Positions 25,639 through 34,036 of a DNA stretch of 64,000 nt are shown here, one piece after another. The translations under genes and the position numbers were made by a program. Under the pieces are notes generated by a model. The model ran no database searches and was not told the origin of the DNA. It saw only the letters and a program-made list of their open reading frames with translations. Source of the DNA: a bacterium. Lineage in GTDB: Bacteria > AUK180. The number at the start of each line of letters is the position of its first letter. Position 1 is the stretch's first letter. Location of the stretch: positions 116,853-180,852 of the forward strand of contig JAGLGN010000001.1 of the NCBI GenBank assembly GCA_023144005.1. Direction: 5' to 3'.

Positions 25639-25667
25639 TTGACTTTAAGCACATTATTTTATAGAAT
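25639..25667 (+). promoter_or_regulatory. Promoter of the FHA gene, leaderless
   Basis: TTGACT (25639-25644), 17-base spacer, TAGAAT (25662-25667), then AACAC and ATG at 25673. Transcription is expected to begin at the start codon itself. It diverges from the rex promoter 45 bases away. Confidence 0.8.
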
Positions 25668-25672
25668 AACAC

Positions 25673-27235
25673 ATGAAAATATTTAATTTAGGGAAAATAC
25701 TCAAAAAGAGCAGTGATACTCCCACTAAGAAGTTAAAGGACCAACAGCTGATACTGAACGAGAACGGATCTTTGATAACTATTGCATGTGCGAACCCCAT
25801 GGATAGTTGGGCATTGGCCAAGTCCATGTGTGAAGAACTTTATTTGCAGGAAGACGATGTTTACATAATAGATAATCACGGAGCACTTGCGTCCATTGGC
25901 CTGATCTTTGATCCATCCAACTCTGATGAGATCGCGCTTTCCATACCATATGACGATGGAGAATTTCCGGAATTGAAAGCTCTGGAATATGCCGCGAAAT
26001 TAATGGAAAGTCTTGACCAGCATTCCAGCATGGATCAATTCAATAATTTTAGAAATAAGCTCACATTCTTCCTTTTATTCGAGGGGTTCAAGGGACACCG
26101 CGCAATTTTTAATACCCCCTTTTCCCTGGATTTCTTGAAGAGCAAAGATCTCGCAATGGAGTATTTTGAATTTCTTTCGTATTTTCTGAACGAGACCTCT
26201 AACACCGCGATAACAAAGAAAGACCTTAATTTGATCAAGTATCTCGTTGGCATTATCCTGAAGAGAGATATTGAATTAAAAAGTCTGAATGATCTCTTCG
26301 AGCTTCTTGATTCCTTCAAATCACTTTCAGAAAAATTAAATGTATCAGAGGGAGAGATCGAGAGATTTGTGGAAAAGGTCAAATCAAGATTCACCAAATA
26401 CCGGGAATTCTTCTTTTCCGGCATAAATTTCTCCGATGAATTGCTAGCCAGCCTGGCCATGTCTCACAATATATCCTCCTTTTATATCTCTTCACAATTC
26501 GACAAACATTACAAAGAACTTGAGAGCTTCATTCTTCTGAAAAAGCTTCTCAATCTTTCAATATCGAATTACAATAAGGAAATGGCTATTATACTTGACC
26601 TTGTAGAAATGCCGGAGCTCCTTGATAAGTTCATCGAGAATTTCGAACTCCTACAGAATTATAAGAACATCAATTGGATCATAACCGTAGATAAGGATCA
26701 GAACAAGATCCTGGAAAAACTCATCACCATGTCCACCGCATTCTTCCACAAGGGATTGAATGGGGTCGGTGATCTACCCTTTATCAAGGGAGAAGATGTT
26801 TACGGGGAAAGGACATCCGAAGATATCATCTTTGCGAAGAGGCCTGAATTTTCCATTTCCAAAAAGATCACCTCCGCCGATATTCCCAAGATGAGCATCG
26901 CCGAAGAATTCTATACAATACTCGGCTTGAATGAAATGGCATCATCAGGGAAGATCTTCAAATTGATAGTTCAATCCGGGCCTCTTAAGGGAAAGGAGAT
27001 CCTCGTAACAGGAGACGAATTGGTATTCGGTAGGAATGAATTCTGCCCGTCCAATAAACTTGTTTCACGAAAACATATGAAATTGGTCTTTGACGGAGAC
27101 AATTATTTTATCTTGGATACTTCAGTGAACGGAACATTTTTGAACGGACAGAAGATAAAAAAATCAGTACTCTCCAACGGAGACAGGATAATACTCGGCA
27201 ATAACGAAGTCGAAATAATGTTCAATAAACAGTAG
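25673..27235 (+). CDS. FHA-domain protein with unrecognised N-terminal region
   Basis: 520 residues, no signal peptide or membrane segment. The last 90 residues are an FHA phosphothreonine-binding domain with the key positions visible: VFGRNE, SRKHMKL, TSVNGTFLNGQKI and LSNGDRIILG. Residues 1-420 are not recognised; they contain many charged helices and at about 30-75 a compact segment (ITIACANPMDSWALAK). It may read threonine phosphorylation, but no Ser/Thr kinase gene lies in the window. Stands alone, divergent from rex. Confidence 0.72.
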   Translation: MKIFNLGKILKKSSDTPTKKLKDQQLILNENGSLITIACANPMDSWALAKSMCEELYLQEDDVYIIDNHGALASIGLIFDPSNSDEIALSIPYDDGEFPELKALEYAAKLMESLDQHSSMDQFNNFRNKLTFFLLFEGFKGHRAIFNTPFSLDFLKSKDLAMEYFEFLSYFLNETSNTAITKKDLNLIKYLVGIILKRDIELKSLNDLFELLDSFKSLSEKLNVSEGEIERFVEKVKSRFTKYREFFFSGINFSDELLASLAMSHNISSFYISSQFDKHYKELESFILLKKLLNLSISNYNKEMAIILDLVEMPELLDKFIENFELLQNYKNINWIITVDKDQNKILEKLITMSTAFFHKGLNGVGDLPFIKGEDVYGERTSEDIIFAKRPEFSISKKITSADIPKMSIAEEFYTILGLNEMASSGKIFKLIVQSGPLKGKEILVTGDELVFGRNEFCPSNKLVSRKHMKLVFDGDNYFILDTSVNGTFLNGQKIKKSVLSNGDRIILGNNEVEIMFNKQ

Positions 27236-27624
27236 AATCGTACCAGATATCTAATTCATAAATACGAGGATAGAGGTTAGAGGCTAGAGGTGGAGAAAAG
27301 AATGGAGATTGACTCTTCATTCGCTACTGCTCTTTCAGATTGAGATTAGAATATTTGTAGAGGCTGTTTTCGTTTGATTCTATACATTGCGAAGAGTGTA
27401 CAATTGTTTCACAATTTTCAACTCTCCGCTTGGTACCTTTATCCGGGACGGTCGTTCCAATAAATTGTCGACGACACATCCCTCTTTTCCTATGTTACGG
27501 GTGTGGATATTGTTATGCTCTCCAATTCTTCATTGTACTATCCCACTTTACACTTCAGACTTCACACTTCACACTTTCTTGTGCACTTGTGCTCTGCATA
27601 GCATAACCTTGAACCTTTGAACTT
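27236..27624. repeat. Non-coding region with word repeats
   Basis: No supported gene. It contains CAGATATCTAATTCATAAATACGAGG near 27245 (similar to the ends of the element at 35225), ACTTCAGACTTCACACTTCACACTTTC around 27548, CTTGTGCACTTGTGCTCTGC around 27580 and CCTTGAACCTTTGAACTTTT around 27608. Confidence 0.55.
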
Positions 27625-28224
27625 TTAACGCTTCGGTCCTGCGAAGCATACCATCCAGATATCATTCTTTGATTCTATAAACCAATTACCATCCCGTTTT
27701 TGCAGGCAATAGAACATACCCTTTGTAAATTTACCGGTGGTAAGTGTCAAGGTGACCACTGCCCGACTCCTATTCAGAGAATAAGCCGGAGCGGAAATCT
27801 GGAAAAATCCGTCCGAAACCGGAAAGATCCCCTCAAACTCCCGCCACGCTTCAGAGCGGTTGACGGAGAACAGATCGTAAATAAGCTCCGAAGGAACCAT
27901 ATCAATATCCTTCAAGGCATCAACAGAAAGGAGTTTCTGCTTTCGATTATTGAGAAAATAATTCATCTGATAGAACAATGGAAGTGACCGGATCGTTGTT
28001 TCATTTGCGTATAGCGAGGATGTGGTCCCCATCATAATAAACCCCGAAAGATCTCGGCTGACCGTCCTTATTACGAAGTATGAATCCGTTTTATATAATT
28101 TTCCGGCGGGCCTTTCCCAATCAATATACTTCCGCTCCACATTTAAAAAGAGAAAGAACATCAGCGCCACGACGGAAAGCAGAGCGATGATGATAATAAT
28201 TGTTCTTATAGATTTATTTGCCAT
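27625..28224 (-). CDS. Membrane-anchored protein of unknown function
   Basis: 199 residues from the ATG at 28224 (MANKSIRT). One N-terminal membrane anchor at about 8-28 is followed by an exported domain of about 170 residues without recognisable motifs. The frame continues 23 codons upstream into the neighbour, but those residues are not membrane-like and the chosen ATG gives a normal anchor. It overlaps the zinc-ribbon gene by 11 bases and is last in the run 31004-27625. Confidence 0.62.
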   Translation of the reverse strand: MANKSIRTIIIIIALLSVVALMFFLFLNVERKYIDWERPAGKLYKTDSYFVIRTVSRDLSGFIMMGTTSSLYANETTIRSLPLFYQMNYFLNNRKQKLLSVDALKDIDMVPSELIYDLFSVNRSEAWREFEGIFPVSDGFFQISAPAYSLNRSRAVVTLTLTTGKFTKGMFYCLQKRDGNWFIESKNDIWMVCFAGPKR

Positions 28225-28432
28225 ACTTCTCCAGAAAATCGCGCTCTTCCACCGGCATTCTGTCATAATACCATTCTGCCAGATATTTCTCACCGTGTTC
28301 CGGGCATACGTAAGGTATCCTTATCTTAAGATCAGCTCCAAAGCCTACCTTTGCGGGGCGGCGGGATTTATCAAGCACTGCTTCCACTTGACATTGATCG
28401 CAATAGGGTCTTTCATTGTAAAATCTTCTCAT
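28214..28432 (-). CDS. Small zinc-ribbon-like protein
   Basis: 72 residues. A CxxC pair near the start (YCDQCQ) and CPEHG in the middle form a likely four-ligand metal site; the rest is charged. Not recognised as a named family. It starts one base after the stop of the 79-residue gene and overlaps the membrane protein gene by 11 bases, so it belongs to the same operon. Confidence 0.6.
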   Translation of the reverse strand: MRRFYNERPYCDQCQVEAVLDKSRRPAKVGFGADLKIRIPYVCPEHGEKYLAEWYYDRMPVEERDFLEKYGK

Positions 28433-28433
28433 A

Positions 28434-28673
28434 CTAATCTCCCTCCCAGGAACGGATAAATTTAAATATCACCCAATTGGGCAGATCCGATAGAAAATCA
28501 TCTAAATTATTTTTTTGAGATATGGGAGCGGAAATCTCCACCGTTCCCTTTTCCGGATCTATTGTTCTCGAATAGCCAATACCGTCAAGCCCTTCCAGTA
28601 TTCCTGAAAGGCGGCCGATGTGATCTCTTTTTACTTTAAGAAGGTAATAAATACTTGTCGTTCTATTTTTCAA
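28434..28673 (-). CDS. ACT-like small protein (DUF4911-type)
   Basis: 79 residues starting at a TTG preceded by GGGGGG. The pattern IYYLLKVKRDHIGRLSGILEGLDGIGYSRTID resembles an ACT-like fold: a beta strand, a helix with LxGILE, then a strand. I believe it belongs to the DUF4911 group, but this is from memory of the pattern. It lies between the receiver-domain gene and the zinc-ribbon gene. Confidence 0.55.
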   Translation of the reverse strand: MKNRTTSIYYLLKVKRDHIGRLSGILEGLDGIGYSRTIDPEKGTVEISAPISQKNNLDDFLSDLPNWVIFKFIRSWEGD

Positions 28674-28712
28674 TCGCCCCCCAAAAAGGGAAGATAATAT
28701 ATACTTGTTTCC

Positions 28713-31004
28713 TTATCCGGTGGGAGGAGTGAACATACTGCCAAGATTTTTGAACATCTCCGCCATCTTAGTCTTCACTATTTCCTGAACATCTGTATCC
28801 ATCTTTTCCTGTATGATCTTTCTTCCTTCCGTTTCGATAAGTTCTCTGACCTTTTCTTCGGCGAATAATTTCATCTGATTTTCAACAACTGTGCCGCCGT
28901 GCTTCTCCACTTCTTCTTTGACTTTTCTTTCAATGACCGGGTCAATGTCCTTGGAGACCATAGTCTCCTCAATCTGAATAGCAACGGCCTTCTGGACCAT
29001 ATCCTGAACAATGCCGTTGAAGTCGATCTTGGTCAAAGCGGATTGAATCTGCTGTTCTATGGAGTTGGTGATCATTTGTCCGATAGTAAAAGATATCGAC
29101 TTCTCATCAACCAAACTGCTGTCAAAATGCTGAGGTTCCTCTTCTACTTTTACTTCCTCTGCAGGGGGAGGTTCCGCAACGGGAATTTCTTCAACTACAG
29201 GAGCCTCGACTGCCGCTTCTACAGGAGCTTCCACGGGAGGTTCAACTACCGGTTCTTCCGGCGCAGGTGTTTCTTCTACAACAGGAGCCTCGACTGCCGC
29301 TTCTACCGGAGCTTCCACGGGAGGCTCAACTACCACCGGTTCTTCCGGCGCAGGTGTTTCTTCTACAACAGGAGCTTCGACCGCCGCTTCTACAGGAGCT
29401 TCCACGGGAGGTTCAACTACCGGCTCGGGAGCAGGGGTTTCTTCTACAACAGGAGCCTCGACCGCCGCTTCTACAGGAACCTCCGCGGGAGGTTCAACTA
29501 CCGGCTCGGGAGCAGGGGTTTCTTCAACTATATCGGGAATATCAATATTCAGGTCATCCGCTGTTATTTCTTCAACCGTTTCCTCGACGGCTGCTTCTAC
29601 AGGGGCTTCCGCGGGAGGTTCAGCTACCGGCTCGGGAGCGGGAGTTTCTTCTACAACCACTGCTTCTGCAGGAGCTTCATCCACGACATCGGGAATATCT
29701 AAATTCAGGTCATCCGCTGTGATCTCTTCAACCGTTTCCTCGACAGCCGCTTCTACAGGTACTTCCACGGCAGGTTCTTCTGCAGGAATTTCCTCTACTA
29801 CCGGCTCGGCTACGGGTGCTTCATCTTCTATGTCAGGTATATCCAAATTCAGGTCATCCGCTGTGATCTCTTCAACCGTCTCCTCAACGGCCGCTTCTAC
29901 AGGAGCCTCCGCGGGAGGTTCTTCTGTTGGGATTTCCTCTACTCCCGGCTCTTCTGCGGGAGCTTCTTCTATATCAGGAATTTCAAGCTCAGGTTCTTCA
30001 GTGGCAGCAGCCTCATCCAGATCCGGGATTTCCGGGATCTCTTCAACAGGCGCTTCCTGTTCTTGGGGAATATCGTCCTCAAGATCGGGAATCTCTACTT
30101 GCGGTTCTTCCTCGGGAATCTCATCCAGATCAGGGATCTCAGGGCCCGCTTCATCTATTTCGGGAATATCCGGAACCGCGTCATCAGCCTGCATAGCGTC
30201 AGCTACTATCGTTTCGTCATCAGCCGTGGGAAGAGAATCCTCCTCATCTATATCAGGGATCCCCGAATCAATGCCCAGACCGGCGGAGCCGTCATCATCA
30301 ATATCAAGAGAATTTAAAGTATCGTCCAAATCGCCCAGGATAGCGTTCACATTCAACTCGTCATCCATTGAAGCTTCGGCGGCAGGAGGCACTTCGTCAG
30401 GCGTTACGGGGGCAGCTTCTACAACTGCCTGGTCTTCTGAATTTTCAGCGTCGGGGCCGGAAAGGATCTCGGTTTTCTCATCTATTGAAGTTTCCTCTTC
30501 CAGCATTGGGAGTTCTTCTTCGGGTTCTTCTGCCGGCTGTCCATCTGTTTCCATATCGGCAAAAATGTCGTCAAGAAGTTTTAAACTTTCGTCATCAAAA
30601 GACGGGAAATCGTCATCTTCTCCATCGTCCGCTACAGAAATATCCTCTTCGGATACCATTTCTATGGCAAAGGAAGCGATATCATCGACATTGTATGGTT
30701 TTAGAAAATATTTTTTAACGCCGAACTGATTCACGAAACGGTTGCCGATATCCTCGGAGTCCACCAATAAGACAACATTTATATTGTCCAATAAGCCTTG
30801 TTGCTTTAATTGTGTACAGATCTGGAAGCCATTCAATTCCGGCAGGAAAAAATCCAGAACCGCAACATCCGGTTTGTTCTCTACTATGGTATCAAGACCA
30901 TCCTTACCGTTAAGGGCGATATTGATGTCGAAATTATCCTTCAAAGCGTTTTCAAGGTTATTTGCTAAGGTGGGATCTGCTTCAACAATAACTAATTTAG
31001 CCAT
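28713..31004 (-). CDS. Receiver-domain protein with long Pro/Glu/Ala repeat region
   Basis: 763 residues in three parts. Residues 1-120 are a receiver domain with VEADP acidic residues, phospho-acceptor in VLDFFLPE and lysine in FLKPY. Residues 130-610 are an acidic low-complexity region rich in Pro, Glu, Val and Ala, with EEIxADDLNLDIPDI-type blocks and four near-identical 27-29-residue repeats of the EAPVEAAVEAPVVEETPAPE kind. Residues 620-763 are a helical tail (IGQMITNSIEQQIQSALTKID...) ending in FTPPTG, likely a coiled coil or localisation segment. Phosphorylation may drive assembly or positioning; this is inference. Opens a four-gene run down to 27625. Confidence 0.78.
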   Translation of the reverse strand: MAKLVIVEADPTLANNLENALKDNFDINIALNGKDGLDTIVENKPDVAVLDFFLPELNGFQICTQLKQQGLLDNINVVLLVDSEDIGNRFVNQFGVKKYFLKPYNVDDIASFAIEMVSEEDISVADDGEDDDFPSFDDESLKLLDDIFADMETDGQPAEEPEEELPMLEEETSIDEKTEILSGPDAENSEDQAVVEAAPVTPDEVPPAAEASMDDELNVNAILGDLDDTLNSLDIDDDGSAGLGIDSGIPDIDEEDSLPTADDETIVADAMQADDAVPDIPEIDEAGPEIPDLDEIPEEEPQVEIPDLEDDIPQEQEAPVEEIPEIPDLDEAAATEEPELEIPDIEEAPAEEPGVEEIPTEEPPAEAPVEAAVEETVEEITADDLNLDIPDIEDEAPVAEPVVEEIPAEEPAVEVPVEAAVEETVEEITADDLNLDIPDVVDEAPAEAVVVEETPAPEPVAEPPAEAPVEAAVEETVEEITADDLNIDIPDIVEETPAPEPVVEPPAEVPVEAAVEAPVVEETPAPEPVVEPPVEAPVEAAVEAPVVEETPAPEEPVVVEPPVEAPVEAAVEAPVVEETPAPEEPVVEPPVEAPVEAAVEAPVVEEIPVAEPPPAEEVKVEEEPQHFDSSLVDEKSISFTIGQMITNSIEQQIQSALTKIDFNGIVQDMVQKAVAIQIEETMVSKDIDPVIERKVKEEVEKHGGTVVENQMKLFAEEKVRELIETEGRKIIQEKMDTDVQEIVKTKMAEMFKNLGSMFTPPTG
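29197..29529. repeat. Four in-frame tandem repeats of 81-87 bp inside the receiver-protein gene
   Basis: Units begin at 29197, 29281, 29368 and 29449 with lengths 84, 87, 81 and 81, all multiples of three. Each begins ACAGGAGC(C/T)TCGAC and contains CGGGAGG(T/C)TCAACTACC. Longer, about 150-bp blocks containing ATTCAGGTCATCCGCTGT recur three times from 29530 to about 29900. These are coding repeats likely to expand and contract. Confidence 0.9.
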
Positions 31005-31034
31005 GACATTCTCCTTAACATTATAATACTGCGT

Positions 31035-31063
31035 ATTTTACCATATCTTCCAATACTTGTCAA
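31035..31063 (-). promoter_or_regulatory. Promoter of the receiver-protein operon
   Basis: Minus strand TTGACA (31063-31058), 17-base spacer, TAAAAT (31040-31035); leader of about 25 bases with AAGGAGA before the ATG at 31004. Confidence 0.8.
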
Positions 31064-31075
31064 ATATCCTTTGTT

Positions 31076-31471
31076 CTATTCGGGAGAAGTACCGGATTCC
31101 ATTTTATTGAAAACCTCCATTCCACCCCTCACATTATACGCTAATTCGACGCATATATACTTGGGTTTCAAGGCTTTCTTCAGGTCGGTAAACATGATAT
31201 CCAAGGCTTTTTCCTGATATATCCCCACATTCCGAAATGAAATGAAGTAGTACTTCAAAGATTTCAATTCCACACACCTTCCATCGGGATAATATGTAAT
31301 TATGACAGTGCCAAGATCGGGAAGGCCCGAAAACGGGCACACTGCGGAGAATTCAGGATACTCGATCACGATCTTCTGCGGCTTACCGTCATACTCAAAG
31401 GTTTCTATCACATCATAACGGATCTTGTCCGTTGCCTCAAAATTGAATTTCTTTCCTTCTGCCTTTGCCAT
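31076..31471 (-). CDS. queF: 7-cyano-7-deazaguanine reductase (QueF)
   Basis: 131 residues, the short single-domain type. It reduces preQ0 to preQ1 with NADPH in queuosine biosynthesis. Key residues: the catalytic cysteine in FSAVCPFSGLPD, followed by the family sequence VELKSLKYYFISFRNVGIYQE (the QueF motif E-L-K-S-L-K), and the C-terminal GGMEVF. It follows the isomerase gene by 11 bases and is probably co-transcribed; no other queuosine gene is in the window. Confidence 0.93.
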   Translation of the reverse strand: MAKAEGKKFNFEATDKIRYDVIETFEYDGKPQKIVIEYPEFSAVCPFSGLPDLGTVIITYYPDGRCVELKSLKYYFISFRNVGIYQEKALDIMFTDLKKALKPKYICVELAYNVRGGMEVFNKMESGTSPE

Positions 31472-31482
31472 TTTCTTTACCT

Positions 31483-32448
31483 CTATACACCCTTATTTAA
31501 AGCGTCTTTCAATTCATTGATCATTGATATCTCATAAGGATCCTCACCGTTGAGATGTGAGAGCTCATACGAAATAAGATCTCCCAGAAGGATAAATTTT
31601 AATGTTTCATCAAGGGCATTTTTAGAGGAAAATTCGAATTTAAGGTCAGCTTGCCCGGAAAAATGGTCCAATTCCGCCTTCTCGATACTTTCTTCGTATG
31701 CGGAACGCAGAAGGACCACACACATCCCCTTCTTCCCGTTTACAAAAGGCACTATCTCATTGTGGCACATTTCCGGAAAATAGTGGCAGAAGGCATGATG
31801 TTTCGCATTCTCATTGATCTGGGTTTTCCACCTGTAAGAGGCGCCTCGCAAGGCTGCCGGAGAATAAATCAGAGCAATATTGGATAACATAGCGGCGGCT
31901 CCGGTTTCCGCGGCACCCCCGGGTTCGATAAGGGATTTGGAGAGCAATTCAAGCGCCGACGCGGCTCCCGCGAGATCTTCCATTAAGTTTGGGAGACAAA
32001 GGTTAACCGATATCAATTTCACAAGAGAGGAAAAGATATAGTAAAAAGCATATCTGGGAGGAAGGCCCGAAGGAACGGTCACCGTTCGCTTCACGAAATT
32101 TTCAATTGATGATATTCCGATCTGTGTCGGGGCATTGCATGAATCTATCATTGAAAGGGTCTCCCCTGTTTTTCCGGAATAGGAGATCGGGATAAAGAGA
32201 TCATCGGATGACAACTCAAAGGGAATACTTTCACGCGAAAAAACAAAGATCGGCACATCGGAATAATCGGTAAGGATATCTCTAATTACCATGCCGGAGA
32301 TCGCAGATCCCCCCATTCCCGCGATCACAATGCGCCGGATGCTGCTTTTAACAGCGGGAACCTTTAATTTGATCCCGTAGTTCAAATGCTTTGAAGCGCT
32401 TTGAATGACAGAAAGCAGTTTATTCTTATCATACGGGGACTTTTTCAT
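31483..32448 (-). CDS. Bifunctional phosphoglucose/phosphomannose isomerase
   Basis: 321 residues with two SIS domains. It interconverts glucose-6-P or mannose-6-P with fructose-6-P. Motifs: VIAGMGGSAISGM near the N-terminus and PISYSGKTGETLSM (sugar-phosphate loop), then a second SIS half with the ALLRGASYRWKTQINENAK-like region and FCHYFPEMCHNE containing the catalytic Glu/His typical of this family. The promoter ends 5 bases upstream of the ATG, so the transcript is probably leaderless. Divergent from the first CsgG-like gene. Confidence 0.88.
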   Translation of the reverse strand: MKKSPYDKNKLLSVIQSASKHLNYGIKLKVPAVKSSIRRIVIAGMGGSAISGMVIRDILTDYSDVPIFVFSRESIPFELSSDDLFIPISYSGKTGETLSMIDSCNAPTQIGISSIENFVKRTVTVPSGLPPRYAFYYIFSSLVKLISVNLCLPNLMEDLAGAASALELLSKSLIEPGGAAETGAAAMLSNIALIYSPAALRGASYRWKTQINENAKHHAFCHYFPEMCHNEIVPFVNGKKGMCVVLLRSAYEESIEKAELDHFSGQADLKFEFSSKNALDETLKFILLGDLISYELSHLNGEDPYEISMINELKDALNKGV

Positions 32449-32453
32449 GATAG

Positions 32454-32483
32454 ATTTTACTGTTTTTCCCGCTTCAATGTCAA
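32454..32483 (-). promoter_or_regulatory. Leaderless promoter of isomerase-queF
   Basis: Minus strand TTGACA (32483-32478), 18-base spacer, TAAAAT (32459-32454), then CTATC and ATG at 32448. No ribosome site fits between them. Confidence 0.75.
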
Positions 32484-32491
32484 CTCGGCAT

Positions 32492-32520
32492 TTGACTTTT
32501 TACCGAAAATTGTTTAGAAT
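32492..32520 (+). promoter_or_regulatory. Promoter of CsgG-like gene 1
   Basis: TTGACT (32492-32497), 17-base spacer, TAGAAT (32515-32520), followed by TCAGCAAATA and GGGAGG. The same promoter with nearly the same spacer occurs at 33985. Confidence 0.85.
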
Positions 32521-32542
32521 TCAGCAAATAAGGGAGGCCTTG

Positions 32543-33940
32543 ATGAAAACTCGAATAATGTTAGCAATAGTAGTGGCTTGTTTAGCCTTTTCCACAATAT
32601 CGGCAGCTGAGATAAAGCCGGCGATCGCCATAATGGATTTTCAGCCTAAAGGCGCGGACGCGTCCAGTGCCAGTATCGTTTCCGATCTTTTCCGTGATTT
32701 CATCGTTTCGCACAACCGCTTTATCGTGGTGGACAGGGCGTCCATGCAGTCAATTCTGCAGGAACAGAACCTTCAGCAGGAATTGGGGTGCAGTTCCGAG
32801 GAATGCGCGGTAAACTTGGGGAAGATCCTCGGCGTGACCAATATAGTGATCGGAACTCTGGGGAAATTAGGAAATATCTCCATCATCTCCGCCAGGGTGG
32901 TAAATATAGAAAGCGCAAAGATAGAATGGTCAAGATCCGCCAAGGTGCAGGATTTTTCAAGTATCGATGTTATAATCAACGCCCTGGTCAATGATATGAT
33001 CAATACCATTTTCGGCGGCGCAGCGCAAATGCCGGTAACGACAGTCGCCCCGGTGCAGCCCGCGCCCGTGGTACAGCAGCCGGTTCAGCAACAGCAGCCT
33101 AAACCCGATTCCGGGGGGCAGAATGTCATAGTGATACAGCAGCAGGGTGCCCCGCCAGCAGCTCCACAGCCGTATGCACAACAGCCCGCCGCACAACCGA
33201 GAGGCCAGGATCTTGGATTCGAACTCGAGCTGGGTTTATTTCCGAAACAGAATTTCTTCACCCACTGGGATTATGACGGAGCGGAATGGGGAGAAACAAC
33301 TGGCGACCCGGGATATTTCAACTTTAGTTTCGCGTTCTTCATGGACCTCTTCTATATAGGCATCAATAGAGATGTCAGTACCCTGAAGGAAGGCAGCACG
33401 ATCTTCGGAGAATCAGAAACATCAGACTACAGCTTCACTCTAAGCACAAAGAACACACTTGTCTTTACCGATATGATTCTCGCGGCAAGGGTCCCTGGAC
33501 ACGATTCCAGAGGCCTTGTATTTATTTTCTGGAGATCCTTTTCATATGTTATTGATGATGATGCCTACGACCCCGAACGCTACTTCGGGCCCGGCATTGG
33601 ATTTCAGACACAATTCGGCAGCCCTCATAAGAATAATCCGGCGGATCTTCCATTCGGACTTCTTTTCCAATTGGGCCTCAGGGGCGCCTATATGTTTTTT
33701 GACACCCCGGATACTTTTCCGACTGATTACTTCGGTTACGGTCTTGGACTCCGCGGAAATGTAGGCCTGGGTATCATACTCAAAGGCTGGGGAACATATC
33801 TCATGGTATCTTACAGGCTCAATGCGCTGATCTCCTTTCACGAAAGCTATGAAGCAGCATTCTCAATGAACAATCATTATCTTGTGCATGGAATTGCCAT
33901 AAGCATAGGTACGAATTTCAATATGGGAGCTATTAACTAG
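32543..33940 (+). CDS. CsgG-like secreted protein 1, with C-terminal outer-membrane-type domain
   Basis: 465 residues from the ATG at 32543 (GGGAGG site upstream; the promoter excludes earlier starts). Signal peptide cleaved near ISAA. Residues 25-160 resemble CsgG/HfaB-type domains: AIMDFQPKG, FIVVDRASMQSILQEQ, GKILGVTNIVIGT, and ISARVVNIESAKIEWS. A Pro/Gln-rich linker follows (about 165-235), then about 230 residues of alternating strands with many aromatic residues, compatible with a small beta-barrel. No lipobox cysteine is visible at the cleavage site. Likely periplasmic or outer-membrane. The neighbour at 34037 shares promoter, signal peptide and N-domain. Confidence 0.72.
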   Translation: MKTRIMLAIVVACLAFSTISAAEIKPAIAIMDFQPKGADASSASIVSDLFRDFIVSHNRFIVVDRASMQSILQEQNLQQELGCSSEECAVNLGKILGVTNIVIGTLGKLGNISIISARVVNIESAKIEWSRSAKVQDFSSIDVIINALVNDMINTIFGGAAQMPVTTVAPVQPAPVVQQPVQQQQPKPDSGGQNVIVIQQQGAPPAAPQPYAQQPAAQPRGQDLGFELELGLFPKQNFFTHWDYDGAEWGETTGDPGYFNFSFAFFMDLFYIGINRDVSTLKEGSTIFGESETSDYSFTLSTKNTLVFTDMILAARVPGHDSRGLVFIFWRSFSYVIDDDAYDPERYFGPGIGFQTQFGSPHKNNPADLPFGLLFQLGLRGAYMFFDTPDTFPTDYFGYGLGLRGNVGLGIILKGWGTYLMVSYRLNALISFHESYEAAFSMNNHYLVHGIAISIGTNFNMGAIN

Positions 33941-33984
33941 AAGAAGCAATACTGCTTAACACACCTCCCGCTGAGGCTGTAGGT

Positions 33985-34013
33985 TTGACTTTTAATCGAA
34001 AATGGTTTAGAAT
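33985..34013 (+). promoter_or_regulatory. Promoter of CsgG-like gene 2
   Basis: TTGACT (33985-33990), 17-base spacer, TAGAAT (34008-34013). It matches the 32492 promoter in both boxes and most of the spacer, so the regulatory region was duplicated with the gene. Confidence 0.85.
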
Positions 34014-34036
34014 TCAGCAAATACAGGGAGGTTTCT

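Noticed and set aside
29197..29529. Regular 81-87 bp repeats resembling a CRISPR or tandem-repeat array
   Set aside because: Units are multiples of three, lie in frame within the receiver-protein gene and encode Pro/Glu-rich repeats; there are no unique spacers.
29719..30729. Long plus-strand open frame rich in Ser and Gly
   Set aside because: It is the antisense of the Pro/Glu repeat region; its composition is explained by the reverse complement of GAA/GAG/CCG-rich codons, and it has no ribosome site or signal.
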